In this document: positions 37,430 through 49,828 of the stretch, one piece after another | Layout: each line of letters begins with the position of its first letter | How positions within the stretch are numbered: the first letter of the stretch is position 1 | Assembly (NCBI RefSeq): GCF_003086295.3 | Contig: NC_092055.1 | Coordinates: 122,737,484-122,801,483 of the forward strand | From: Arachis hypogaea | Taxonomy: Eukaryota; Streptophyta; Magnoliopsida; Fabales; Fabaceae | Direction of reading: 5' to 3' | DNA length: 64,000 nucleotides | Translations under genes and position numbers: made by a program | Notes under the pieces: model-generated | Seen by the model: only the letters and a program-made list of their open reading frames with translations | Told to the model about the DNA's origin: nothing | Database searches by the model: none

Positions 37430-39814
37430 AGGAGGTCGATGGCTTCTCAGATACAACCTAGCGAAAATATCGTCGACCTTGATTTTCTCATTCTCTTCCT
37501 CAAAGACATGGGTAACGACCTCAATTAAATCCTCGATAACCCCTTTGATATTGGCGTTATCGATATTGTTGCACTTCTCGATCATGGAACTCATGGCAGT
37601 TCTTAATCCACTAGACTCCAAATGCTTGCAAATGAGCAAGGGAAGGTGGAACATTCTCTTGAGGAGTTTGAGAACTTTGCCCCTCCTAGCATCGAGATGG
37701 ATGCCTCTGTTGAACCTGCTTCTCTTTTTGAGCCAATTCTTTTTTCACTCTTTCCTTCTTGAAAATAGCTGCAGCTTCAGCATCAAATACATCATTGCAT
37801 CGAGGACATAAGGATACATCTCGATTTTTTAATTTCTAATGCATCAGAAATTCCAACAAACCTTCACCTACACCAGGGTACATTGATCGAACATTTCCTT
37901 CGAAATCCCCTAAGCCTGAATTAAATGCATAGGATGTAAATCCAGCCATATTTATGTCCAAAAAATAAGGTTCAGCAAAATTTGCTCCAGCATCGAAGGG
38001 ACCAGTATTGGCCTTCATCTCCTTTTTGCTATTATCGAACTTTAGCCTTCCTTCCATAATGGCGTCTTGAATCAAGTCCCTGAAACAGACACAATAGTTA
38101 GTCAAATAGCTAGTTGCTTGATAAAATTTATAGTAAGGTTTTTCTTTCAAATCTTTAATCGACAACAATATCTTGCCTTCTGGTAAAATAAATTGTTTAG
38201 GTTTAAGCAACACATCAAATATCTGTTACGATTTTGAAATATCAAAACTATACTTTTTTCCACTCTTGTATTTCGAATCATTGGGTTTAACAACATTTAT
38301 AATTTTCTTAAGGAAAAAACAAACATAAAGTGGTCCTTTCTTTAATTCAGCCAAATCGACTTCAAGAAATTTGAAATTGGATTCGAAGACACCATTTCTA
38401 TATATGAAACCTTTTCTTTTCGAGAAAAAGGTTTATTTTTGTACTTTCTCTCACTTTTAAACACTTCTTTTTCTTTTTAAAAAATTTCTACTTGGTGAAC
38501 TCTTTCAGCTAAATGAGCCAGATCAGGTATGTGTACATTTAGCAACTTTCGACGTATATAAAATTCTAAACCCATAGTTGCTATTTTTACTACCTCACTT
38601 TCAAGAAGGAAAACATAGCATCGTCTTCGAACATTCTTAAATTGAATCATGAAGTCATCACTCACCATCATCACGCTTCAAAGCCACTAGATCAGTAATT
38701 GTTACATTCAATTCACCCCTATAAAAGTGAGCATGAAAAGCACTTTCCAACTGTGCCCACGTAATAATCGAATTAAGCCTTAAGTTTGAAAACCAAGTAA
38801 AAGCATTCTTCATTAAAGAAGAAGAAAAAAAAAATTCATTTTTAAATTTTCATCATTTGCTAAATTGCGTAACTTGACCATGTATCAAGCAATATGCTCA
38901 GTGGTGGATTCTCCAACTTCTCCTGCAAATTCTGTTATTATCTTGGGGTTCTTCACACCTCTTGGCACATCTGTCATCTGCACAACAATAGAGAATGCAG
39001 AAATAAAATATGATTGATTCATAAAACCCACATTGATACCGACCCTATTAAGAACGTTTTCGACGATTCTAGTTACTTGATAACGTTCACCTCGTTGATT
39101 AACACGCATCCTAACCAACACATCATCAGCATTCTAATCGCGTCAAACTATATGAGGGATATTCCCATCAAGATTCACATTATCATATATCTCTAGGATT
39201 ATTTCCTAAATCTTCATGGTTTACCTCTATATTTTGACAATTACCTTACCATAATTGACAATCCGAGAAATTCGCTTAACTTGTCTAGCCAAACACTCAA
39301 ATTTTGTTTCATGATCATCCATCATAGAGTTTAAAATAGTGGTCATCTGCTGGGTCAACAAATTGACCAGATCATGATGACTTCTATCAACATGCTGTCG
39401 AAATGCAGCCATCAAACCAAAATTATTCGATGTCAATCCCAACTGATAATCTCGAGCAAATTCAGGGTGGTATAGAAGTGGTTGATTATTAACTACTCCT
39501 GGTACACTACCAAACCTAATTAGAAGCACATAACTACTCATAGGTGGGGTATAACGAGGAGGAAGGCCAAAAGGAGGCTAACCTACAGTTACTTGCGGTT
39601 GCGATTGCGTTGGAGAAATTTATGGGTGTGGGTTACGCCCATTATTCCCAACGGGAGGATTATTAACTGTCGCATTATCCCCAGACCTATTACCTGGGTT
39701 CTAAATACTACCCTCTGTATGCGACGTCAATTCTGCAGAAGTTTGTGCAACTACTATAGGGATGTTATCATTTGTAGAAGACCCAATATTGGTATTCGAA
39801 ATCTCATTGGCCAT
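37430..39814 (-). pseudogene. gag: Tat gag, broken
   Basis: An ATG at 39814 begins MANEISNTNIGSS. A proline-rich part and a stretch with LLTQQMTTILNSMMDDHETK follow. The capsid-like block near 38860-38500 keeps AFxWFSNL-like and FMIQFKNVRRRCY pieces, then IRRKLLNVHIPDLAHLAERV. Stops and frame changes occur about every 200-300 bp. Gag would build the particle. The start was chosen because it lies about 100 bp from the PBS-like site and opens the longest coherent frame. Confidence 0.8.
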
Positions 39815-39900
39815 ATTTATAACCCTTTCACTTCGAAGTTGCATAAACTAAATCATTACAAAAAATCTTTTGACACACTTTTTTTTTAAATTGTCTCATT

Positions 39901-39912
39901 AGGCATGCCAAA
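39901..39912 (-). other. PBS-like site of the Tat element
   Basis: The reverse complement TTTGGCATGCCT follows the LTR end after one base. Relatives carry TTTGGCACGCC-like sites here. The site is diverged and the tRNA is not assigned. Confidence 0.45.
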
Positions 39913-39913
39913 T

Positions 39914-40676
39914 TGTTATGCAGATTTTTAGCAAATCATGGTTGATTTGATATCTAATATCTAGAAGCAAAACTTACTCCTCTTTATGAATACTAATTTC
40001 AATTATGCACCAAAGATTATATTTTTTGGACAAATAAGGAATGAAAAACTTGAAATGAAAAGTAAAACTAAAAAGGTTTGGAATGGAAAAAATACAGAAA
40101 GCAAGGCAAATCACTTTAAATTTAAAATAAGCAATAAAACGCCTTCGACATGATCAAAGGACTTTGAATTTACATACAATGCAGAAACATTAAAAAGGAA
40201 AAGAAAGGAAACTTTGCGAAGGGAAAGTAAATTTGCAAAAAATGTAAAGAAAATGAAAAACATGGAAGGAACCCTATAGAAAAAGAAGCTCTAAACAAAA
40301 CTCAGAAAGTCAATGGAAATATCAGAGTACGAGAGTGTTTTCTGAAAAAGAATTTCAACCTTTGTTCCTTCCAAGCCTTGTCTATTTATAAAACAATTCG
40401 ACCAATCCTATATTATCATATGTTATCTTTAAACAAATGCAAGATAACTGTTCCCGCCAAATGCAGACTCAAGTAATTGCCACTTTCGTACAGTTTGTCT
40501 TCGATCTTTATACTTTGACTCATTAACCTCGGCCTTCAATAACGTTGAATGAATTAAAACTTTCAATGTCGACTTTCTTCTTCTCGACTTGACCACTTAA
40601 CCGATCTGTTTGGTCTAGACATATTTAACCAACAAAAGGAAACTAAATTTACTTGATAAATTTAACGTAAATAACA
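39914..40676 (-). mobile_element. 5' LTR of the Tat element (probable)
   Basis: On the plus strand it runs from TGTTATGCAG to GTAAATAACA, a TG...CA pair next to the PBS-like site. A minus-strand TATA-like TTATAAATAG lies at 40382-40391. The block CTTCCAAGCCTTGTCTATTTATAAA is shared with 45800-45829. The outer boundary is a best guess. Confidence 0.55.
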
Positions 40677-40919
40677 CTTCACATAATTTTAAAGTGTTTG
40701 CAAATACAAGAAAAAAACTCTAAAAAATTTCGGAGTAAAGGTTACGAATTACAAAAAGAAGATAACTTGATAAATTACAACTAAAAAAAAATGACTTTGT
40801 ATAAAAAAAAAACAAAGAATGAAAACTTGACAAAAATATAAAAAAAATGAAAAAAAACTTACACAGAGAGTTAATTTAAACAAGTCACAGAAAGTCGCTG
40901 AAATATGTGAGAAGATATA
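40677..40919. other. A-rich sequence between LTR and fold-back element
   Basis: No gene or element is recognised; it may belong to the Tat LTR. Its last nine bases (GAAGATATA) are the left TSD of the fold-back element. Confidence 0.4.
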
Positions 40920-42552
40920 GGTGAATTCTATGATGTAAAAAGAAAGATTCTTCTACATGTGCATATTTGTGTTGTCAAAAGGGTTGTGCGACAAGTGTTT
41001 AGAAAGAGAATAATTGAAGAGACAAGATTTGACATGTTGCAAGTAAAATGGAGTGTATTTTATCTTATGTAACATGTAAATAATGTATTGATTAAATATG
41101 CTAATTATATTTATGTTAATTAATTATTAAAGATAATATTAGACCTTGTATGATTTTTTTGTTTTTGGACTTTTTGAATATACGCTCTCTCTCTCCAAAA
41201 ATATTAACTTTACACACAAAAATTTATTAATATTTATTTATTTTAATATATACCTTTTTTCTTTTTTGATGACTTAGATATATTTAGTTTCACAAATATA
41301 AAATTGTATTTATATATTTTAACCAACAAAAAAAATATATAACTTTACATATTTACATACATTTAAATTAACGGTAATATTTATATATATTTAATTTAAA
41401 TATTATATCAATATATCTATCAATATTGCTCTGGGTACATATAGATATTTATAAAAAAATATTATTCAAATACCACATATTCTTAATATCTTATAAAAAT
41501 AGTTTGTTATTAATTATTTATATATTTAATTTTTTAATTAATAAAACAAAAAAATTATATTTAATTGTTTAAAAAATATTGATGTCAAAATAGCATTTAT
41601 AATACTGCCATTTTTATGGTGCAGAAAGAGAGAATATATATTTTGGGAGAGTTGATTTTTTTTAAGAATGAAAATTGTAATAAGAAATTTTGCTTTTTGT
41701 TATAAAGGGAAATTAAAAATAAATTTAATTTTAGTGTAGTGTTAGTATAAAATAATTTTATATTTAAATCTAATGACGTAACACTACATTAAAAAATAAT
41801 TACTTTTTATAGACGGTGTTTATTGTCATTCAAAAGACCAAATATAATTACATGACTGTGTAAAATACATTTTACACTGTCAATACATCAAAATTAAACT
41901 CACTAAAAATATGTGCACCCAAAATTTGTATAACACCGGACATATTTTTTTTTTGGTGACTCATAACACCAGACATATAAGAAAACATGGTAGACACCAA
42001 GAAAAATATAAAAAACATAGTTATTTTTTGGTATTATGTAGACGATATCTTGTTATTTTGTTTGCATTAAAATATCTATTTACAGTTGTTTATAAAAATA
42101 ATTAAAAAAAATTTCAAATGCTAAAAAAAGAAAAATCTTTTAATAATTAATATTTCAAAAAAAATTGTCTAAAAAAAAATTAAATACTTCAAGTTATTAT
42201 TGGAATATTTTAGATGCAATCTATTATTTATAATTAAATTATTAATTTTTTACAATGAATAAACTATGTTATTGAGTGAATATTTAATATTTATTATTTT
42301 ATTAAACGAAAAAGTATGTTTGAACAGATTTAACAAAATTATATGATTAATTTCTCTTTGAGAGCATAAAAGTGTGTTGAACAAAGATGATAATTTTTCT
42401 AATGTATATTATACATTCATTAATTTAATTTAAAATAAATATTAATAAATTTTTGTGTGTAAAAATTAATTTTTCAAATGATATTTATTATGTAAATAAA
42501 AATAATTGATTGAATTTTCTTTTTCAAGTAACATGAGTTGGAAGAAAAATAA
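40920..42552 (+). repeat. Fold-back element, left arm
   Basis: Inverted copy of 42597-44180. Matching landmarks include GTTGTCAAAAGGG (40970), TTGGACTTTTTGAATATACG (41165) and CATGAGTTGGAAGAA (42533). Confidence 0.9.
41731..41899. mobile_element. MITE relic inside the left arm
   Basis: The sequence from TTTTAGTGTAGTGTTAGTA to TGTCAATACATCAAAATTAA has MITE-like inverted ends and resembles the MITE at 21478-21662. A mirror copy lies in the right arm at about 43213-43389. Confidence 0.45.
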
Positions 42553-42596
42553 TTAATTGAATTTTTCTTTTTTATTAATTTTTCAACTAAGTTAAT

Positions 42597-44180
42597 ATTT
42601 TTTCTTCCAACTCATGTTACTTGAAAAAGAAAATTCAATTAATTATTTTTATTTACATAATAAATATTATCTGAAAAATTAATTTTTACACACAAAAATT
42701 TATTAATATTTATTTTATATTAAATTAGTGAATGTATAATATATATTAGAAAAATTATCATCTTTTTTCAACACACTTTTATGTCCTCAAAGAGAAATTA
42801 ATCATATAATTTTGTTAAATCTGTTTAAATATATTTTTTTTCGTTTAATAAAATAATAAATATTAAATATTCACTCAATAACATAGTTTATTCATTGTAA
42901 AAAATTAATAATTTAGTTATAAATAATAGGTTACATCTAAAATATTCCAATAATAACTTGAAGTATTTAATTTTTTTCGACAATTTTTTTTGAAATATTA
43001 ATTATTAAAAGATTTTTCTTTTTTTAGTATTTGAATTTTTTTTAATTTTTTTTATAAACAACTGTAAATAGATCTTTTAATGCAAACAAAATAATAAGAT
43101 ATCGTCTACATAATACGAAAAATAACTATGTTTTCTTATATTTTTTTGGTGTCTTCCATGTTTTTCTATATGTCTGGTGTTATATAAATTTTGGGTGCAC
43201 ATATTTTTAGTGAGTTTAATTTTGATGCATTGACAGTGTAAAATGTGTTTAACACAGTCGTGTAATTATATTTGGTCTTTTGGATGACAATTCACACCAT
43301 CTACAAAAATAATTATTTTTGTTAATGTAGTATTACGTCATTAGATGTAAATATAAAATTATTTTATACTAACACTACATTAAAATTAAATTTATTTTTA
43401 ATTTCTCAGTAATAACAAAAAGCAAAATTTTTTATTACAATTTTCATTCTTAAAAAAATTAACTCTCCCAAAATATATATTCTCTCTTTCTGCACCATAA
43501 AAATGGCAGTATTACAAATGCTATTTTGACATCAATATTTTTTAAACAATTAAATATAAATTTTTTTGTTTTATTAATTAAAAAAAATTAAATATATAAA
43601 TAATTAATAACAAACTATTTTTATAAGATGTCAAGAATATGTGGTGTTTGAATAATATTTTTTTATAAATATCTATATGTACCTAGAGTAATATTGACAA
43701 ATATATTGATATAATATTTAAATTAAATATATATATATATATATATTACTGTTAATTTAAATGTATGTAAATACGTAAAGTTATATATTTTTTTGTTGGT
43801 TAAAATATGTAAATACATTTTTATATTTGTGAAACTGAATATATCAAAGTCATCCAAAAAAAGAATATATTAAAATAAATAAATATTAATTAATTTTTGG
43901 AGAGAGAACGTATATTCAAAAAGTCCAAAAATAAAAAAATCACACAAGGTCCAATATTATTTTTAATAATTAATTAACATAAATATAATTAGCCTATTTA
44001 ATCAATACATCATTTACATGTTACATAAGACAAAATACACTACATTTTATTTGCAATATATCAAATCTTATTTTTTTAATTACTCTCTTTTTAGTTTTTA
44101 AACACTTGTCACACTACCCTTTTGACAACACAAATATACACATATAGAAGAATCTTTCTTTCTACATCATAGAATTCACC
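42597..44180 (-). repeat. Fold-back element, right arm
   Basis: Inverted copy of the left arm, about 50 bp shorter through small indels. Landmarks mirror those of the left arm in reverse order. Confidence 0.9.
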
Positions 44181-44189
44181 GAAGATATA

Positions 44190-45410
44190 TATATGTTTTG
44201 AGTGAGGATTTTTCAATCTTTTTTTTTAGCAGAACTTCAATTTATAAATCAATACAATGAATTATTTTGTGACACGTTATTACTTGATAGTTACCAAAAT
44301 ATTACTATTCGCGCCGAATCTTTCTCACACTAAACATCTTCGACTGAACACCCCTTCAAATACTATTCCGACAGTTTCGATTTTCGACCATATCTAAACC
44401 ATCACTGGATCTGGCTCCTTGATATCGACGACCATGTCGACCACGTAAAAGGTTGACAGCATTTGGATGCAAACCCATGGGAGCCGTAAAAGGAATAGTT
44501 CTTAATCATGAGAGAGTATTCAAATCAATACTCTTAAAACATTACATATATATTTGTAATTTTATACTTAAATAAATAAATAAATAAATTTAAAATATAT
44601 AATTTATTAATAATTTTAATTTTGATTTAAAATTATATACATAAATTGTTAGTTTTGTGTAAAACATAATATATCTAGCTTCAAAAGCATCTAATAATTT
44701 CTCCTCTCTACATCCTATATATGCTGTTGTAGTTGTTGGTCGGCCATGCATGGCAACAGCAAATAAATTAAAGTCAACTTGAATAGAGGCAGAAGAGATT
44801 ATTTTGCACTGGGCAACTAGCGCTTCCTTTATATTAAATTAAAACTATTATGTAATTACCGACAAAAAAAAAACTATTATCTATTTAAAAATTAAAGCAA
44901 GCAAAAGTGGAATGGCTTTTGTCTCAAAAGAATTTTCGCTTTCAATTATTGCGACAAGAATTGCTAAAGATAAACCATGGTTGTGTTACTACCCCCCATA
45001 TACATGCAAATATCTTGGATCGAATTGATCAATATAAGTGAGGAGTGTCATATATATAATAAAGTACCGAGCCAAAAGAAAAAAGAGGATAATAAAGTAA
45101 TTAGGATAATCATATGTTAATTCGTATATAAATATTTGAATGCTTAGGATTTTAATTTAGTTTTATCTATTGTTTTTATCTTTTTTTTTTTGTGTGTCTA
45201 AAATGGTCAAACTAAACAAAGAGCGTTAACCATTGGAATAACATAATCTAATGCGTGCAGTACATATTTAGGAATTGATTTTTTCTAACGGTTTCACTTC
45301 ATTTTGTTAATTTCGACAGAGTATTAAATTAAGTTTGTATCAAAATCTTAATTTGGAAAGTAGATACAATTCTTTTAAAAAAGAATGAACTCGACCCAAA
45401 ATTTACTTAA
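44190..45410. other. Sequence right of the fold-back element
   Basis: AT-rich, no gene recognised. The 44340-44460 part is richer in CGAC phrases, like the Tat LTRs, and could be element-derived. Confidence 0.35.
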
Positions 45411-46137
45411 TGTTTATGTCGAGAAACATATAAAATGCTCAATAATATTAAATTGTGGCAAATAATGTAAAGAATCGTAATAAAAATATATATATAAAAT
45501 AAATAAAAAGCTTTGAATATATAAGAAGGTAAAATTCAAATTAAAAGAAAGTAAAATGCTTAAACAAAAGAAATAAGAATAAAATACATAAAGCAAAAAA
45601 ATAACAGAAAATTACGTAAAGAAAAGAAAACATAAATTGAAAGTAAAAGGAAAGCAAAAAAAAATAAAAAATAAAAATAAAAGTTGACTCAAGACACTCA
45701 CATGCACTTGCACTTTATTGTCTTTCGTTACGTCAATGAGATTGAAAATTTTGCAGAATTTGATGTGATGGTGAAGTGTTTAGATTGAAGTCTCTTATTT
45801 CTTCCAAGCTTCTCCTATTTATAAATCACAAGGGTGGACTACAGAACGTGTCTCTCTTGCTACGATCTAACTTCTCCTTTTTTCTCAGGTTTTCACAGCC
45901 CACGATCTTTCTTTGACTGTGAAGGACCTTGATCTCTAAAGTGGACGCCCCACATCTTTGCTTTTACCTTGGTCTTCAAGTTCTCCATCCTGTATAGTGC
46001 TTCCAAATAAAACCACGTGCGATTACTAAATTTCGACCTAGGTCCTTCTCGACTTGACTCTTCTCATGGTCGACATTCTACTCTTGTCATGGTCGAATCT
46101 TCACAATCAGTTGAAATTTTGTACTAATAAGTTGCCC
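45411..46137 (-). mobile_element. Tat-like LTR beside PMD copy 2 (limits approximate)
   Basis: Shares the block CTTCCAAGCTTCTCCTATTTATAAA and the CTTCTCGACTTGAC phrase with the LTR at 39914-40676, in the same orientation. A minus-strand TATA-like TTATAAATAG is at 45815-45824. The position next to the start of the PMD gene is that of a 3' LTR of a second Tat element. The ends are not sharply defined. Confidence 0.5.
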
Positions 46138-46462
46138 CTTAAAACTTGTTCTTTTCCTGAAAGTGAAATGACAAGTTTTATAAACTGTGCTTCACACGTG
46201 ATGTCTTTTAAATTTTAAAATTTGAAAACATAGTTATGCAAAATTGAAATGGTGTGCGTTTTTTTAGGACTATGTTAACGTTCTCCTTGGGCTTTAATGG
46301 GCCTCTCAATTTGAAACTTTTCACATTCTTTTAAAGATATTATTACTTGGTTAATTCTATTCATTTTCATCATCTTCATCATTCCTCATTTCTTAGATCT
46401 TTCTTTCTTCTACGAGATCTCTCTTAATTATTTCTAGGTAGTCCCAATTAGCCCACCAACAA

Positions 46463-46614
46463 TCCGCCTCACCTTTTGCTACTGCTGCTTCTTCTACTTC
46501 CGCCACTGTTGTTGTTACTGCTACTACTACTTCTTCCATTGTTCCTACAACCATGGCTTCTGCATCTTCTTTTCTTTCGGCCATTGCTACCACTGCAATG
46601 GTCTCTGCATCTTA
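46463..46614 (+). pseudogene. PMD gene copy 2, N-terminal piece
   Basis: A Ser/Thr/Ala-rich frame (TATTTSSIVPTTMASASS) runs into the element inserted at 46615. An ATG at 46553 opens this frame, though relatives may start earlier. Linkage to the next piece rests on the flanking TCTTA/TCTTG repeat. Confidence 0.5.
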
Positions 46615-47903
46615 TGTAAGAACCAGCGTTTTCACGTAAAACCGTTTTTATAAAAATAATAATTTTAAATGCTCGAGATGGATTCAAAATTTAGAAGTTT
46701 TAATTTGAAAATATAAAGGTGAAATTTGGTTTCAATGAATTTTTCTGAGTCAGAAAATGTATTTTCTGCGAAAGACCGAGAACCGACAGCCAAACTGGTC
46801 AAACTGGTTTAAGCCTGTCCGGTACAGTGTTTTGAGAAAAAATAAGATTTAGAAAATTGGTTTATTATTTTAGAAGGACAAAAATAAATTTTAGAATTGA
46901 AAATCGGTCACTAATCTTAAAGGTTTTGGACCAAAGTGGACCAAACGGACCAAAAACACTTAGCGGGTTGGACCGGGCGTAAGTGGGCCCAAGTCCAACA
47001 TGTATAACCCTTATTAAATGAGCATTTCAGCTCATTCACTCACTAAAGAAGGTGAGGCACGCTGAAATGAGAGAGAGGGAGGAGAGCTCCATGTCACTAT
47101 TCACCTCCTCCTTCAAAGCTCCATAACTTTTGAATAATTATATGTGATTTGATATAATAGTTGGGTATATTGGATTAGTGTGGTTGATGGTGATTGTTGG
47201 GAATTATGGGTATTGATGAGTATTTATGGTGATTAGTTATATTGGTGAATAATGAGAATTATGAAAATTTGAGGTAATAAGTTAATGTAAAAATGTTGTG
47301 GTGGTTTGGAATAAAGGATATTGATGATTATGATGTGTGATGATATATGTTGATGATGATTTTTGGATATTAAATCTTGTGGTTGATGTTATGTTAAGGT
47401 TGGTGAATTATTGTTGATGTGTAATGTTGTTGAATGTTGTTGGTTAGGTTGATAATTGATGATGAGTTGTGGAAATAGTATTGATGAATGAGGAGAATTA
47501 GGATTGTTTGTGATGATTTTTGATTGTTGGAGAATAATGATTTTGATGGTGTAAGGAGAAATTATTGATGGTTGAGATTGAGGAATGAATGGTATGAGAT
47601 TTTGTGATGATTTGGTATTATTTGGATTGTGAGTAGTTTGGTTTTGAAATGAGAGTTTTGGTAAAAGTAAGATTTTAAGATTTTTGGTAAAAACAGATTT
47701 TTGGTGAATTTTGACGGATCATAACTTGAGCTTCAGTTTTCAAAATTTGTTGGGATTTGCTTTAAATTAAATTTCATTGAAAACTATTCAAATTGATATA
47801 AAGTTTGCAAAATTTGGAGTTTTGTAGAGGAAGTTATGATCATTAAAAGTTTGGTGTCAAAATATGAAATTCTACAGAGTTGCAGAATTTTGTGATTTCT
47901 GGT

Positions 47904-48200
47904 ATGTGCGTACGTACATTCTTGTGTGCACGTACACACCAAGGAAGTTTTACAACCTGTGCGGACGCACAGCCCTGTGCGCACGCACACGTTGGGAAGG
48001 TCAGTCTATTGGGGGCGCTAGCACAGGTTGTGCGAGTGAACAGACATTGTGAATTTTGGTACCTGTGCGTACGCACACTTTAAAAATCTTCCTGGGCGTG
48101 TGCACGCACACCCCTGTGGGCACGCACACCCCTGTGGGTACGCACACTTCAAAAATCTTCCTGGGCATGCGGACACACATGCCTGTGCGTACGCACACGC
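47904..48200 (+). repeat. Array of GTGCGTACGCAC palindromes
   Basis: At least eight copies of a 12-14 bp palindrome (GTGCGTACGCAC, GTGCGCACGCAC, GTGGGTACGCAC, GTGTGCACGTACAC) occur in loose pairs, many preceded by CCT. Several lie on both sides of CTTCAAAAATCTTCCTGGG spacers. Confidence 0.9.
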
Positions 48201-48517
48201 CCTGTTTCTCAAATTTAAAACTTGTTTTCAACTATTTCACCTTCCCAGCAAGCTTGTAAGCTTCTGTGACACCATTTTAAGACGGTTGGGCTTATTTTTG
48301 GGCATTGGAACATGGGAAAGGTCCTAGAAGATTAAATTTGGGTTTTACTTTGGAAAGTTAGCAAATGGAGGTTTAGGTTTCTGGTGTATTTTGGAAGAGT
48401 TGGTTGAGAGAGAAGGTAGAGTAGTGAACTGGGTGATTGCTGACAATGAATTGAGATACTGATAAACTGATGAGTTTGGGAATGGAAAGTATGAATTGAT
48501 GATGGATGTTGAGAGTG

Positions 48518-48790
48518 TGCCAGGCACTATACCCTTGGAATGTTGAGAGTTGATAATTGGAAGTGATTTGAGATGAGAAATGATGATGATTTGAGATTGA
48601 TGGACTTGTGGATGTGGATGGTGAGCCGGGCACTATATCCTTGGAATGATTTGTGATGAATTATATGTTGTTGTTGTTTTCCTTTTCTGCCGCAAGAGTG
48701 GACCAGACACTATATCCTCAGAATAATAGTGTGCCAGGCACTATATCCTCGGAACAAGAGTGGGCCAGGCGCTATATCCTCGGAAGTGGC
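48518..48790 (+). repeat. Repeats of GCCAGGCACTATATCCTYGGAA
   Basis: About five degenerate copies of the phrase GTGCCAGGCACTATA followed by TCCTCGGAA lie 20-90 bp apart, typical of the internal parts of this LTR family. Confidence 0.7.
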
Positions 48791-49828
48791 AGAAAAGGCG
48801 ACATCCGAAAGGATGTGTGGGGTTGGCATTTATGGACCAACAAGTGACATCACGAGCCAATAGGACAGGCATTCATCATATGCATCTTCTATATGCTTGT
48901 TTGCTTTGATTACTTGAGTTTGCCTAATTGTATAATATGCCTACTTGTTTCTTGACTTACTTGTTACATGTATGAATACTATCTGTGCTTTCCTTGCTTG
49001 CATTATCTGTGTTTATTTGGTGCTGAGGAGGTTAGGTAGGCGGTGGCGATGGGATCGAACGGAGGTTCGGTTGGCGAAGGCTGTGGGATACAGTGGTGTG
49101 ACTAGTTCTAGTTAGAAATCCCCTAAGTCAGATAATCCTGCTTATGGTTTATGGTTTAAGTTATTTATTTATTTATTTATTTTGTTCTAAGCTTGAATAT
49201 CCGTATGTGATATGAAGTTCTAGGATTGCTTTCGGCATCCCGGAGCCTTACATCTTACATCATTGGGTACTGTTACCATATTGAAAACCTCCGGTTCTCA
49301 TTCCATACTTTGTTGTTGTTTTTTCAGATGCAGGTCGTAATCTACTTCAGTGAGATTGCGGATATGGTGACAGAGCGGAGTATGGTTCGTTCCTTGTTCA
49401 TTTCTATTTTACTTTCGCCATAGTATTCTCTCACCTGTTGTATATTTAACTTTATGGCCTTAGAGGCTTATTTGAGAGATAAGTTGTGTAAGCTGTTCTA
49501 ACTTCAAAACTTTGTATTTTTCTATTTGTAACTAGTCGGCTTAAACTCCGCAAGTTGCGGCTAGTTCCCTATGATTATAATACTTTATATCTATATACAT
49601 ACATATGTTTTATTCTCTTGCATCTATACCTTATGTCTTGTGCGTTAGCTTCGTGTGAACGTTTCGGGCTTTTGTAACTCTGTTTTTGAGCTTAATTTTT
49701 CATCAGGTTTCTTGAATATATTATTTCCTTCTATATATAAATATGTATAAGCCTTAGGACTGTCGTAACCTCTGATTAACCTTTGCTTTACTGTTAGAGG
49801 TAAGGCTTAGGGTAATTGGGGTATTACA

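Larger units (their letters stand above)
30216..40676 (-). mobile_element. Tat-lineage Ty3/gypsy retrotransposon, degenerate
   Basis: Read on the minus strand the order is LTR (40676-39914), PBS-like site, gag, protease, RT, RNase H, second (archaeal-type) RNase H, integrase. Integrase last in pol marks Ty3/gypsy. The second RNase H and the MPSLDRSLVEHQL block before RT are marks of the Tat lineage. Every domain holds stops or frameshifts. A 2.6-kb LTR-like insertion (32562-35162) separates RT from RNase H. With the antisense PMD gene the element would extend left to about 27.2 kb or beyond. Confidence 0.85.
40920..44180. mobile_element. Fold-back Mutator-like element (3.26 kb) with 1.6-kb inverted arms
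   Basis: The outer ends are GGTGAATTCTATGATGTA and its inverted partner (AGAATTCACC at 44171-44180). The left arm reads as the reverse complement of the right arm over about 1.6 kb with scattered substitutions and small indels, leaving only about 45 bp of unique centre (42553-42596). The perfect 9-bp direct repeat GAAGATATA flanks the element (40911-40919, 44181-44189). A 9-bp TSD and long terminal inverted repeats define Mutator-like elements. There is no transposase frame. Confidence 0.9.
46615..49828 (+). mobile_element. Probable solo LTR (3.2 kb) inside PMD copy 2
   Basis: Ends TGTAAGAACC and GGGGTATTACA, with flanks TCTTA (46610-46614) and TCTTG (49829-49833) matching at 4 of 5. It is homologous in parts to the element at 32562-35162. 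It holds an array of GTGCGTACGCAC palindromes and tandem CAGGCACTATATCCTYGGAA phrases (48500-48790). No gag or pol is present. A complete short non-autonomous element is the alternative reading. Confidence 0.7.

Noticed and set aside
48001..48327. Frames with repeated Cys-Val-Arg-Thr on both strands over the GTGCGTACGCAC array
   Set aside because: The array is palindromic, so it opens frames on both strands. There is no start context or flanking protein similarity.
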